Assembly: GCA_026709325.1 (NCBI GenBank)
Contig: JAPOTF010000067.1
Coordinates: 1 to 55,063, forward strand
Direction: 5' to 3'
Origin: Roseovarius sp.
GTDB taxonomy: Bacteria > Pseudomonadota > Alphaproteobacteria > Rhodobacterales > Rhodobacteraceae
DNA: 55,063 bases
In this document: one piece after another, positions 44,200-52,943 of the stretch
Position numbering within the stretch: position 1 is the stretch's first letter
How the letters are laid out: each line of letters starts with the position of its first letter
Notes under the pieces: generated by a model
Told to the model about the DNA's origin: nothing
The model's database searches: none
What the model saw: the letters and a program-made list of their open reading frames with translations, nothing else
Translations under genes and position numbers: made by a program

Positions 44200-45240
44200 T
44201 TGGATTTTGCTCCCGTGAACAACCGCGCACCCCATCAACCAACACTTGCCGAAGTCTCCGAAGTTGCAGGGGTTTCGGCCATGACTGCAAGTCGCGTGCT
44301 CAACAATAAAGAGGACGTTTCCGAAGCAACGCGACAGCGCGTGCTTGAAGCGGCAAAGGCCGTGGGCTACATGCCAAACAGAATTGCAGGCAGTCTGGCA
44401 AGTCAGCGCGTCAATCTGGTTGCGGTGATTGTTCCTTCCATTTCAAACATGGTGTTTCCGGAGGTGATGACCGGCATTACCGAGGTTTTGGACAAAACGG
44501 GTTTGCAGCCGGTGGTCGGAATAACCGGATACAAGCCCGGCAAAGAGGAAAAAGTCCTATATGAAATGCTGTCCTGGAGACCCTCTGGCGTGATTATCGC
44601 GGGGCTGGATCATACCGAGTCCTGCAATGACATGCTGCGAAGTTCAAACATGCCGATAGTGGAAATAATGGATGTCGATGGTGCCGCGGTCGATTCAGTT
44701 GTCGGCATATCGCACCGCCGCGCGGGAAGACAGATGGCCAAAGCCATTCTAAAGGCGGGATTTGAGCATATCGCGTTTCTGGGAACCCAATTGGCCCAGG
44801 ATATTAGAGCCAGAAAACGCTTTGAGGGATTTACGGAAGTAATGGCCAAAGCCGGGATTGAAATAGAGGATAGGGAGTTTTATTCCGGCGGATCGACTTT
44901 GGTTAAAGGCCGCGAAATGACGAAGAAGGTGATGGAGCGCAGCCCGGAGCTTGATTTTATATACTATTCGAATGATCTCATCGGAGCGGGCGGTTTGCTG
45001 TATATCCTGAGCAAGGGCCTTAAAATCCCCTCTCAAATGGGAATGGCGGGTTTCAACAAGTTGAAAATGCTTGATGGTCTGCCGCTGGAACTCGCTTCAA
45101 TGGACTCATGTCGCCACGAAATAGGTCGCAAAGCCGCCGAAATCATAGTGCGGCGTGTCGAAGCGGGGTCCGAAGGCGTATCCGAGCGCATCGTCCTTGA
45201 TCCAAAAATCAGTTACGGAAGCACATTGCGTCGCAGGTGA
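44200..45240 (+). CDS. LacI family transcriptional regulator (GntR-like)
   Basis: The 346-residue regulator has an N-terminal LacI helix-turn-helix and hinge (TLAEVSEVAGVSAMTASRVLNNKEDVSEATRQRVLEAAKAVGYMPNRIAGSL, about residues 15-66) and a periplasmic-binding-protein-like sensor domain (about 70-346). It resembles gluconate-type GntR repressors. A TTG start at 44200 has AGGGAGAAG upstream at suitable spacing; GTG 44215 is the alternative. The dehydrogenase gene 97 bp downstream on the same strand is its likely target or operon partner. Confidence 0.88.
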   Translation: MDFAPVNNRAPHQPTLAEVSEVAGVSAMTASRVLNNKEDVSEATRQRVLEAAKAVGYMPNRIAGSLASQRVNLVAVIVPSISNMVFPEVMTGITEVLDKTGLQPVVGITGYKPGKEEKVLYEMLSWRPSGVIIAGLDHTESCNDMLRSSNMPIVEIMDVDGAAVDSVVGISHRRAGRQMAKAILKAGFEHIAFLGTQLAQDIRARKRFEGFTEVMAKAGIEIEDREFYSGGSTLVKGREMTKKVMERSPELDFIYYSNDLIGAGGLLYILSKGLKIPSQMGMAGFNKLKMLDGLPLELASMDSCRHEIGRKAAEIIVRRVEAGSEGVSERIVLDPKISYGSTLRRR

Positions 45241-45337
45241 TGATCATACGTTCGGTGCCAGATTGCTGTTCAGGAGACTTTTTGCATTTTTGTCGAAAAG
45301 GCACATGCTGCCAATTTAACCAGGGAGGCGGGAATTC

Positions 45338-46306
45338 ATGAAAGTCGGTTTTATCGGCCTTGGAAACGTCGGCCGCAAGCTAAGCGGATCATTGCTGCGT
45401 CACGGAGTGGACCTCGCGGTTCATGACCTCAATGGCGAACTGGTGGATATCCATGTGCAGCAGGGCGCCAAACGAGGCGAGGGCCCCCGACGCATGATGA
45501 AAGAATGCGACGTGGTCGTTACCTGCCTTCCGTCGCCGAAAGCATCGGATTCCGTGATGATGGAAATGCTGCCCGAAGTCACCGGAGATAAAATCTGGAT
45601 GGAAATGTCCACTACGGACGAGGCGGAAGTCAAGAGACTTGGAGCCATGGTGATTGAGCGTGGAGGCGCGGCCGCGGACTGTCCGGTTTCGGGTGGGTGT
45701 CACAGGGCGGCAACCGGGAACATATCGATTTTTGCCGGTTGCGATCGACAGACATTTGAACGAATTCTGCCTTTTTTAACCCTTATGGGCAGGAGAATAC
45801 TGCACACCGGGGAACTTGGCAGCGCTTCGGTTCTGAAGGTGGTGACAAATTTTCTGGCCACGGCGAATCTGATCACATGCTGCGAGGCCCTGGCAACATG
45901 CAAGGCCGCGGGAATGGATCTCGATACGGCCTATGAGGCGATCAAAATCAGTTCCGGCACGTCATTTGTCCACGAGACGGAAAGCCAGGTGATTCTGAAT
46001 GGCAGCAGGGACATTTCCTTTACAATGGATCTTGTCAAAAAGGATATTGGACTTTTTCAGGATGTTGCCGACCGCGCGGGTGTTCCGCTTGAAATGAACC
46101 CGCTCATGATCGGGATTTTCCAGGATGGCATCGATAGATACGGCCCAAGAGAGTTTTCGCCAAATATCATCCGAAGGCTTGAGGAGAAAACCGGCCTTGA
46201 TATTCGCGCTCCGGGCTTTCCCGCGGAAATGCTTGATGATGAACCCGAAGAACGGGGCTATGAGGTAAGACCTCGGGGGAGGCGCATGCCGGACTTAATG
46301 GCGTGA
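45338..46306 (+). CDS. NAD(P)-dependent oxidoreductase, 3-hydroxyisobutyrate dehydrogenase family
   Basis: This 322-residue beta-hydroxyacid dehydrogenase has the Rossmann motif GFIGLGNVGRKLSGSLL at the N-terminus, the substrate-binding DCPVSGGCHRAATGNISIFAGC (about residues 114-135), and the catalytic Lys region SVLKVVTNFLATANLI (about residue 170). Family members oxidise 3-hydroxyisobutyrate, tartronate semialdehyde or similar acids; the substrate is open. The tail beyond residue 290 is longer than usual. A GGGAGGCGGG box precedes the start. It follows the LacI-type regulator gene. Confidence 0.85.
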   Translation: MKVGFIGLGNVGRKLSGSLLRHGVDLAVHDLNGELVDIHVQQGAKRGEGPRRMMKECDVVVTCLPSPKASDSVMMEMLPEVTGDKIWMEMSTTDEAEVKRLGAMVIERGGAAADCPVSGGCHRAATGNISIFAGCDRQTFERILPFLTLMGRRILHTGELGSASVLKVVTNFLATANLITCCEALATCKAAGMDLDTAYEAIKISSGTSFVHETESQVILNGSRDISFTMDLVKKDIGLFQDVADRAGVPLEMNPLMIGIFQDGIDRYGPREFSPNIIRRLEEKTGLDIRAPGFPAEMLDDEPEERGYEVRPRGRRMPDLMA

Positions 46307-46561
46307 TCCAGATTCTCGACAATGACGAATCCCCGGCAATGGCGACATTAAGCGGGAATTTCCCGTTTCAAGGCTTCACCGGGCAATATCGGCAAAAATT
46401 CTTCAGAATCTAAAGTTCCACGGGGATTTTGGTCTTTTCATTTGCGAAATCCCGTTTTACACCCCCTTGTCCGATATGCATTCGGACAACCATCTCCCGC
46501 AGGACCATGCTGGACGACATCCCGGCTTGAGCCCTCAACCTTTAGCAACAAGGAGAACCCG

Positions 46562-46831
46562 ATGTCGATTACCGCTGAAGAAAAAACGAGAATCATGGGG
46601 GAATACGCCACCAGAGAAGGCGATACCGGTTCGCCGGAGGTGCAGGTTGCCATTCTCACTTCGCGAATTGCCACCCTAACCGAGCATTTCAAGATTCACA
46701 AAAAGGACAATCACGGCCGTCGCGGTCTCTTGAAACTCGTCGCGCAGAGGCGAAAGCTGCTTGACTATGTTAAAAGCAAGGATGAGACGCGATACAAAAA
46801 TCTCATAAAGCGTCTGGGCATTCGCCGCTAG
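46562..46831 (+). CDS. rpsO: 30S ribosomal protein S15
   Basis: The 89-residue protein matches S15: [33 protein letters not shown], then [33 protein letters not shown] and [12 protein letters not shown]. It binds 16S rRNA in the platform. ATG 46562 follows AAGGAGAACCCG; the frame is open 40 codons upstream. pnp, a frequent downstream neighbour, is replaced by 240 bp of AT-rich DNA and an insertion element. Confidence 0.97.
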   Translation: MSITAEEKTRIMGEYATREGDTGSPEVQVAILTSRIATLTEHFKIHKKDNHGRRGLLKLVAQRRKLLDYVKSKDETRYKNLIKRLGIRR

Positions 46832-47072
46832 ACCATCTGCCTCAAGATCGCGGCACTTGCTTGCGGGTACGCTTGAAAGAACGCATCTATAGACGGTGCG
46901 AAGCTTCTCGCCTTGTTTTTGAGATTGTTTGAACAGTTTTCGTTTCCTCGAACACTATTCCGACATTGGAATCCGACTTGATGAAATTGGATCGGTCGCA
47001 AAGGCTTTTTTGCAATTCGCCTCTCCCTTTTTCCCAACACGTAAAGATTGTTATGTAACAGTAAAAACAGTA

Positions 47073-47080
47073 AAAAACAA
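47073..47080. repeat. left target-site duplication of the IS1595-like element
   Basis: AAAAACAA directly abuts the left inverted repeat and is repeated exactly at 49481-49488. Eight bases is the length expected for IS1595-family insertion. Confidence 0.9.
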
Positions 47081-47102
47081 CGGAATTATAAGTTATGGGC
47101 TT
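47081..47102 (+). repeat. left terminal inverted repeat
   Basis: Twenty-two bases, identical to the reverse complement of 49459-49480. The two ends diverge from position 23 inward. Confidence 0.93.
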
Positions 47103-47151
47103 GACAGCCCCCGCCCGAATCCCTATATTAAGGTAAAGAGGGAGAATCACA

Positions 47152-48029
47152 ATGGACTTGATAACCGTTTTTAACCGCTACCCGGATCAGGAAGCCTGCA
47201 TAGAGCATCTGGAAAAGGTGCGCTGGAATGGAAAACCGCATTGCCCTCATTGCGGATGCACTCATGTCGCGCAAAAGCAGGACGGCGACCGCGTGGGACG
47301 CTGGAACTGTCATGGCTGCAAGTCAAGCTTTAATGTCCTTTCCGGTTCAATATTTGAAAAAACCCGCATTGAACTGCAAAAATGGTTTTTGGGAATAGCG
47401 ATTATCATAAACGCCAAGAAGAGCGTTTCAAGCTGCCAACTGGCGCGCGATCTTGACCTTACTCAACCCACCGCCTTGCGCATGCAACGATGCATTCGCG
47501 CGGCAATGATGACTTCCGACAAGAGTTTCCTGCAAGGCATTGTGGAAGCCGATGAAACATATGTTGGCGGAAAGCCCCGCAAGGGCAACAACCGCGATAA
47601 CGACAAGCCAGGAAAGCGCGGTCGCGGAACAAAAAAGGTTCCGGTTATAGGCGCAGTTGAGAGGGGGGGGGCTCGGTCTTTGCCCAGGTAGCCGAAAACC
47701 TGAATGAAAAAGGCATATCCGCATTCCTGAAAAACAATGTTGATCCGCAGGGAACGCTGCTAATTACCGATGAATATCGCGGCTACAACGCCGCAAAGAA
47801 AATATACCAGTCTGCAACGATAAACCACCAGAAAAGCTATGCGGACGGCGACACTCACACAAACACCATTGAAGGATTTTGGGCGCTTGTCAAGCGCGCC
47901 TGGTATGGTTCGCACCACCACTATTCAACGCGCTGGATGCCGCTCTACATTGCCGAATCTTGCTGGAAGTACAATCAGCGCAACAACGGGGACGCGTTCG
48001 GATCGTTTATGCGCGGGTGTTTCTCGTGA
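47152..48029 (+). pseudogene. IS1595 family transposase, frameshifted
   Basis: The first frame gives a zinc ribbon (Cys31, Cys34, Cys53, Cys56 in CPHCG...CHGCK), a helix-turn-helix-like region, and the first catalytic Asp in VEADETYVGGKPRKG (Asp134). It then breaks after VERGG at the G9 run 47663-47671. The next frame continues SVFAQVAENLNEKG..., with the second Asp in LLITDEYRGYN and the third acidic site in THTNTIEGFWALVKRAWYG, to TGA 48027-48029. With seven or ten G instead of nine the protein would be about 291-292 residues, normal for the family. Slippage during expression could restore function, so it may not be dead. A GAGGGAG box precedes ATG 47152. Confidence 0.88.
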
Positions 48030-49447
48030 ACCGCCTGTACTATGGCGATTGCCTGACAATCATGCAGGAAATGCCACTGGGAAGCGTGGATCTGATTTAT
48101 CTCGATCCGCCTTTTAATTCCAATCGAGACTATAATGGAATTTACACGGATGAAACAGGCAGACCTTTGCCGGATCAGATTGAAGCTTTTTGCGACACAT
48201 GGACGCTGAACGAGGAATCGGAAAGAGCCGCTAGGACAATGCCAGTTCTCATGCGTGAAGCTGGAGTCGACGATGAGATTGCCGAATTTTGGCGGCTTTG
48301 GATGAACGCCTTGCGCAAGACCAATCCGAAAGTGCTGGCATATTTGGTCTACATGACGCAGCGGCTTTTGCCCATGCGGGGACTTCTTAAGCCGACCGGA
48401 TCGCTCTATCTCCATTGCGATCCTACGGCTTCCCATTACATCAAAATAATGATGGATGCCATTTTTGGACATGACCAATTCCAAAATGAGTTTATTTGGT
48501 ATTATTCCGGGGGAGGTGCGTCAAAGAAAAGATGGGCGCGCAAGCATGATGTTATTCTGTTTTACTCCGCAGGAAAAAAATGGACGTTTAATGCTGATAT
48601 TGTTCGTGTCCCCTATAAATGGCAGTCAGGCCAAAAGCGTGCCGACGGCTCCCCTAGAGACTATGAAAAAGGAAAGCTTGCTGATGATGTATGGCAACAT
48701 CATTACCTCATGCCTTGGGCAAAAGAGCGAATGGGTTATGCAACTCAAAAACCGGTTGCGCTTCTGGAACGCATTATATCCGCCAGTTCCAATTTTGGTG
48801 ACACGGTATTTGACCCGTTTTGCGGGTGCGCTACCACTATTGAGGCGGCACATAAACTGGGACGAAAATGGATTGGATGCGACATAGCCATTCACGCAAT
48901 CAAGCGGGTTGCAAGCGTCCGACTTCGGGATCGTTTGGGGCTAAAGGAAGGTGTTGATTTTGAGATCGAGGGAGTGCCGCGCAATATGGAAGGTGCAAGG
49001 GATTTGTGGGAACGCGACAAATACCATTTTCAGAAATGGGCCGTGGAACAGGTTGACGGGTTTGTTACTGCAAAAAAGGGGAGCGATGGAGGCATTGACG
49101 GACGAATATATTTTGATCAGCCTGGCATGAAAGATCTGCAAAGCATGGTGGTCGAGGTCAAGGGAGGCACAAACGTCGGCATTGGCGTTGTGCGCGATCT
49201 GCGCGGCGTTCTTGAACGCGAAACGGCTCAAATGGCGGGCCTTATAGTCATGGATGATTTGGGAGAAAGAAAAACAAGGAACTTTGCCAAAGAGATGGCG
49301 ATGGCTGGTGACTTGAACGTTATGGGCGTGGCCTATCCGCGAATGCAAATGCTGACAGCACGGGAAATTTTCGATGGCAAGCGGTTTTTAACGCCATCAG
49401 TGGCAAAAGCCCGAGGCCTGGCGCAACCCAGCTTGCCTCTGGGATGA
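48026..49447 (+). CDS. beta-class DNA methyltransferase fused to PD-(D/E)XK (Mrr-like) nuclease domain
   Basis: The 473-residue product begins at GTG 48026, inside the transposase stop (GTGA). Motif IV DPPF (residues 27-30) precedes motif I DPFCGCATT (263-271), the order of beta-class amino-methyltransferases acting on adenine N6 or cytosine N4; TQKP (240-243) is also present. The intervening stretch should hold target recognition. After residue 330, FQKWAVEQVDGFVTAKKGSDGGIDG and VVEVKGG form a PD-(D/E)XK pattern (Asp358, Glu377, Lys379), like Mrr-type endonucleases. Both domains look intact. It may methylate and cut DNA, or only methylate. The frame is open upstream of GTG in the transposase region, but family similarity begins here. 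Confidence 0.87.
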   Translation: MNRLYYGDCLTIMQEMPLGSVDLIYLDPPFNSNRDYNGIYTDETGRPLPDQIEAFCDTWTLNEESERAARTMPVLMREAGVDDEIAEFWRLWMNALRKTNPKVLAYLVYMTQRLLPMRGLLKPTGSLYLHCDPTASHYIKIMMDAIFGHDQFQNEFIWYYSGGGASKKRWARKHDVILFYSAGKKWTFNADIVRVPYKWQSGQKRADGSPRDYEKGKLADDVWQHHYLMPWAKERMGYATQKPVALLERIISASSNFGDTVFDPFCGCATTIEAAHKLGRKWIGCDIAIHAIKRVASVRLRDRLGLKEGVDFEIEGVPRNMEGARDLWERDKYHFQKWAVEQVDGFVTAKKGSDGGIDGRIYFDQPGMKDLQSMVVEVKGGTNVGIGVVRDLRGVLERETAQMAGLIVMDDLGERKTRNFAKEMAMAGDLNVMGVAYPRMQMLTAREIFDGKRFLTPSVAKARGLAQPSLPLG

Positions 49448-49458
49448 TTTGGCCCTAT

Positions 49459-49480
49459 AAGCCCATAACTTATAATTCCG
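49459..49480 (-). repeat. right terminal inverted repeat
   Basis: Read on the minus strand it is identical to the left 22-bp repeat. It begins 11 bases after the methyltransferase stop. Confidence 0.93.
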
Positions 49481-49488
49481 AAAAACAA
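49481..49488. repeat. right target-site duplication
   Basis: AAAAACAA, an exact copy of the 8 bases left of the element. Confidence 0.9.
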
Positions 49489-49549
49489 TAAAGTCATATA
49501 GTTATATTGAATGTTGGTTTGGCGTTACAATATTGCCCTATATTGACAG

Positions 49550-49845
49550 ATGAGAGGCCTGCATGTCGAAGTATCCGAAAATGATGTTTTAGAGGTTTTG
49601 GAACGTGACAATCCATGGTGGGACAACAAGGCAGACAGATTTTTCGCCAACACTTTATACAGGCCAAGATATGTTCAAGATGAAAGCCGGCTGTTCTTCC
49701 TCAGCTGCAAGGCGGACACTCCTGTTGAGAGAGATCATTAGCCAAGATTCGTCAGACTGGCGTTAAAAAGGCGCTGGAGTGGCTGATGCGCCAGGGCGAC
49801 CTTGGCGTGCAGAAAAAGCTGTTTGTTAAGTGGAAAAATGACTGA
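49550..49845 (+). pseudogene. fragments of an unidentified gene
   Basis: A 63-codon frame (49550-49741) contains VLERDNPWW...RPRY, recalling the N-terminus of COG1373-type AAA ATPases, then stops. About 49743-49845 another open piece reads KIRQTGVKKALEWLMRQGDLGVQKKLFVKWKND before a stop, like a small helix-turn-helix tail. Neither piece is a full protein. They may be remnants of one or two genes beside the insertion site. Nothing is recognised in 49846-50017. Confidence 0.4.
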
Positions 49846-50017
49846 TGGGCAGGGCGCAGGTGTGGAGTAATGCAAATCAGCCAGGATTGGCAGTCTGACG
49901 GAAAACCGCGATCAGACTGCCCAGCCTATGCGAGATTTTGTGTCGTTCCAAGCAATGCGGAATTATATATTTAACCAACCCGGGCGTTAATCAGGTATAT
50001 GGTTGCCCAGGCAATCC

Positions 50018-50779
50018 TCAATACTGCACGCCAAGTGTAAGCGCGCCGTCGACGACCAGGTTCGTTCCCGAAACAAAACTTGCCGCAGGGCTGGCAAGAA
50101 AGATTGTCGCCTTGGCGACTTCCTCTGGAGTTCCCATCCGTCCCATGGGGTTGGCTGCGATCTGTTTCCTGAAGAATTCGGGATTGTTGCGCTTGGTTTT
50201 GCCCCAGACGCCATCTTCGAAGTAGATATTGCCGGGTGACACTGAATTGACGCGGATGCCTTCCGGTGCCAACGATCTTGCCAGACCCTTGCCGTAGTTA
50301 ATGACCGCGGCTTTCATTGCGCCATAGGGTTTGGGACCACCTGGGACATGCAAAGCCGCGATGGATGAGATGAGAACGATAGAACCCGCGTCCGAGCGTT
50401 TCAAATGAGGCAGCGCCGACTCAACGCCATTGAAGGTTGCCATCATATCCACTTCGTAGCTTTCGCGCCACGCGGCTTCATCCGTTGACTGATTGAGCGC
50501 GCTGACGTTGGCGATGAATATGTCCAGCCCACCCAAAGATTTGGCGGATTGGTTGAGCCATACGGTTTGCGCGTCGCGATTGGTGGCATCAACGGGTGCA
50601 CCCATCACTGTGACCTCGTTTTGCGAAAGTTCAGCCACGGCCGCCTCCACCGCCGCCTTGTTGCGCGCGCAGATTGATACATTACAGCCTTGGGCGACAA
50701 GGTGCTCTGCGATTGCGCGTCCGATCCCACGTGTGGCGCCAGTCACGGCGGCATTCATTCCTTTTAGGTTGAGATCCAT
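50018..50779 (-). CDS. SDR family oxidoreductase
   Basis: This 253-residue classical short-chain dehydrogenase has TGATRGIG (about residues 14-21), IANVSAL in place of NNAG, catalytic Ser in LISSIAALHVPGG (about 140) and YGAMKAA (Tyr-Lys, about 154-158), and a PEEVAKATIFLASPAASFVSGTNLVVDGA tail. ATG 50779 has AAAGGAG upstream; the frame extends 18 codons further. The IANVS variation is found in some SDRs and does not prevent activity. It lies in a minus-strand group with a decayed SDR and a zinc-type dehydrogenase. Confidence 0.88.
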   Translation of the reverse strand: MDLNLKGMNAAVTGATRGIGRAIAEHLVAQGCNVSICARNKAAVEAAVAELSQNEVTVMGAPVDATNRDAQTVWLNQSAKSLGGLDIFIANVSALNQSTDEAAWRESYEVDMMATFNGVESALPHLKRSDAGSIVLISSIAALHVPGGPKPYGAMKAAVINYGKGLARSLAPEGIRVNSVSPGNIYFEDGVWGKTKRNNPEFFRKQIAANPMGRMGTPEEVAKATIFLASPAASFVSGTNLVVDGALTLGVQY

Positions 50780-51077
50780 CGCGGTGGCTCCTTTTTGTCT
50801 GGTCCATTCTCTTGGAACGGCGTCAAAGCGCAATCGATTGCATAGATGCCGCCGTTGATGAATTTGGTCTCGTCGCCGGCAAAGAAGGCGCCGAGCGCTG
50901 CGACTTCCGAATGTTCGCCATGCCGCCGGCCGGGATTGAAGCGATCACGGCAACGTGCGTCCTGGCGGCGTGTTGGGGGTCTGCATCTGCCTCAACGTCG
51001 GCCAGCCGTCTGACCGTCGCGTCACCGATACCCCCCCCGGTGGCAATCATGACTTTCCCCATGAGCCTGGCGCTCAT
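50764..51077 (-). pseudogene. internally deleted SDR gene
   Basis: From 51077 the minus strand reads LMGKVMIATGGGIGDATVRRLADVEAD, an SDR N-terminus. After about 50 codons similarity moves to another frame reading HGEHSEVAALGAFFAGDETKFINGGIYAIDCALTPFQENG, the typical SDR C-terminus. The catalytic middle, some 450 bases, is missing. The tail frame ends at 50764-50766, overlapping the start of the intact SDR gene. It sits 3 bp after the zinc-type dehydrogenase gene, so it was once part of that operon. Confidence 0.8.
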
Positions 51078-51080
51078 GTC

Positions 51081-52088
51081 TTAACCTTCGAAACCGCCGA
51101 GCACGGTCTTGCCAATTGCAGAGCCTTCTTCTTGATGAGCAAGGGCTTCGCGCAAGCTGGCTTCGGACATCGCGCCGCAATGTTTGTTCACGGTGGCGAG
51201 CAGATCGCCGCTGTCCAGCATCTCGGACACACGGGTCAGCAGCTTGCCCTGGGCATCCATATCGTTGGCCCGGAACATCGAGCGTGCGAACATGAACTCC
51301 CAGCTGAAGCTGAGGGCTTTCAACTTCAGTGCCTGCCAGTTGATCTCGGAAGGATCGTCGATCATGCCGATATGGCCGCGCGGCTTTATCATATCGATGA
51401 TGGCGTCCCAATGCCCTTCGGTACCGGTCAAGGCGGCGACGTATTTTGGCGCGATGCCGAGTGCCTTCATCTCTTCGTTCAATGGGTTGCGGTGGTTGAC
51501 CACGTGGTCGGCGCCCATCTTCTTGGTCCAAGCCACGGTGTCGTCGCGTGAGGCGGTGGCGACGACAGTCAGGCCGGTTAGTTTCCTGGCAAACTGCATG
51601 AGGATCGAACCCACGCCACCGGCACCACCGATGATCAAGATGGCCTCGCCGTCGCCGTCGCCTTCTTTCAGGCCAAAGCTGTCGAACAGCAATTCCCAGG
51701 CCGTGATGCTGGTCAGTGGCATGCCAGCAGCATGGGCCATGCTCAATGACGATGGTTTGGGTCCAACCAGTCTTTCGTCCACCGCCTGAAACTCCGCATT
51801 GCTGCCAGGGCGGGTAAACTCTCCGGCGTAGAAGACCTCATCACCGGGTTTGAACATCGTCACCTCGGCACCGACCTCTTTCACGACACCTGCCGCGTCG
51901 AAGCCAAGGATGCGCGTTCCTTCCGGAGGACGGTTGGCGCGCACTTTCACATCAACGGGGTTCACCGATACGCCTTTCACCTCGACCAAAAGATCGCGGG
52001 GGTCCGGACTCGGCGTCTCTGCGTCAAACTCGACAACCGCATTCGGGTTCGAGATCGGGCCGCGTTGGCTGTAACCAAGTGCTTTCAT
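51081..52088 (-). CDS. zinc-binding alcohol dehydrogenase family protein (quinone oxidoreductase-like)
   Basis: The 335-residue MDR-superfamily protein belongs to the ZADH/quinone-oxidoreductase branch: [35 protein letters not shown] near the N-terminus, [22 protein letters not shown] (NADPH-binding, about residues 150-171), and [13 protein letters not shown]. Catalytic-zinc cysteines are absent, as usual in this branch. It likely reduces enones or quinones with NADPH. Divergent from a broken HxlR regulator gene, which would have been its regulator. A promoter-like TTGAC-containing stretch lies between them. Confidence 0.88.
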   Translation of the reverse strand: MKALGYSQRGPISNPNAVVEFDAETPSPDPRDLLVEVKGVSVNPVDVKVRANRPPEGTRILGFDAAGVVKEVGAEVTMFKPGDEVFYAGEFTRPGSNAEFQAVDERLVGPKPSSLSMAHAAGMPLTSITAWELLFDSFGLKEGDGDGEAILIIGGAGGVGSILMQFARKLTGLTVVATASRDDTVAWTKKMGADHVVNHRNPLNEEMKALGIAPKYVAALTGTEGHWDAIIDMIKPRGHIGMIDDPSEINWQALKLKALSFSWEFMFARSMFRANDMDAQGKLLTRVSEMLDSGDLLATVNKHCGAMSEASLREALAHQEEGSAIGKTVLGGFEG

Positions 52089-52205
52089 GGGTGTCTCCGT
52101 GTGAATCGATTAGGTCATTGCCGTCAAATTACAGGCTAGCTTTGTTTTTGACAAGAACCTGCATTTTTGCAAGTAATGGAGACTGGGCAAAAAGAGGCGC
52201 ACACC

Positions 52206-52540
52206 ATGGCCAGAAAATACGATTGGAAAACCGGCTGCGACGTTGAGGCGACACTTAGCTTGATTGGCGGGCGTTGGAAACCGGTTCGGTGAATTGCGCC
52301 GCCTTGCCTCCAATGCAACCGAACGGATGATCACGCTTCAGTTGCGCGAACTTGAAGCTGACGGGATTGTCTCTCGCCACGTCTTTGCGGAGGTGCCGCT
52401 CCGCGTCGAATACGATTAACCGAAAAGGGCCGCAGCCTTTCCCCCATCATCGGGGCAATGCAGGAATGGGGCCGCTCGTTCAAAGAGGCTCGCATGGCGG
52501 AAGAGGAAATCGAGCTGGAGGCCAATCGCGGCTTAGGTGG
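52206..52540 (+). pseudogene. broken HxlR family transcriptional regulator
   Basis: The start MARKYDWKTGCDVEATLSLIGGRWKPV is a clear HxlR N-terminus. About 10 codons are then missing and the frame shifts to RFGELRRLASNATERMITLQLRELEADGIVSRHVFAEVPLRVEYD, which stops. A third frame continues RLTEKGRSLSPIIGAMQEWGRSFKEARMAEEE, the C-terminal helix. So there is one internal deletion and one single-base loss (at GATTAACC). HxlR proteins respond to quinones or aldehydes and control adjacent oxidoreductases, here the divergent zinc-type dehydrogenase. Confidence 0.82.
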
Positions 52541-52943
52541 CCATCAACAAAGCAGTCTTAACTCCCGCTCCCGTTCCGTGCGAATCACCTTGTCATGCAA
52601 ATTGGAATGAGACGGGTCTCTTCGGAGACGGTTGCATGGTTCGTCGAGGCATGCAAGGGTGGCGTGACGACGTGGACCGCCGCCTCTGGGAGTCGATGGT
52701 CGAGACGCACCATCCGGCGGGCTGGCCGGGTTCCATCCCTCAAGGCGGCGGCCGCTGCCCGGAACCGAAAAGCTCTGGCCGGGGATCGCGTTCCCGTCAA
52801 ACGCCGTCGTCGGCATGAGGGCCGTGGACGAATGGAACCGCAAGGCAAATGGAGCGAAAAGCGTGGATATAGGCGCGTTGGATTGATAGGTCCGGCGGAC
52901 TAGCCAAACCCGAGCATTGAAACTAACTTGAAAGGCTACCCCG
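52541..52943. other. 400-bp GC-rich stretch without a recognised gene
   Basis: Open frames on both strands lack ribosome sites and families and are Arg/Gly-rich as expected from GC-rich noncoding sequence. An AAAGG box at 52931-52935 belongs to the transketolase gene. Confidence 0.4.

Larger units (their letters stand above)
47081..49480 (+). mobile_element. complete IS1595-like insertion element with methyltransferase-nuclease passenger gene
   Basis: The element is 2,400 bp. Its ends are perfect 22-bp inverted repeats, 47081-47102 (beginning CGGAATTATAAGTTATGGGC) and the complement of 49459-49480, flanked by identical 8-bp AAAAACAA copies. It encodes an IS1595-type transposase (frameshifted at a G9 run) and, overlapping it by 4 bp, a DNA methyltransferase fused to a nuclease-like domain. 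Intact ends plus exact duplication indicate a recent insertion. Passenger genes are known in the IS1595 superfamily; this pairing looks noteworthy. Confidence 0.93.
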
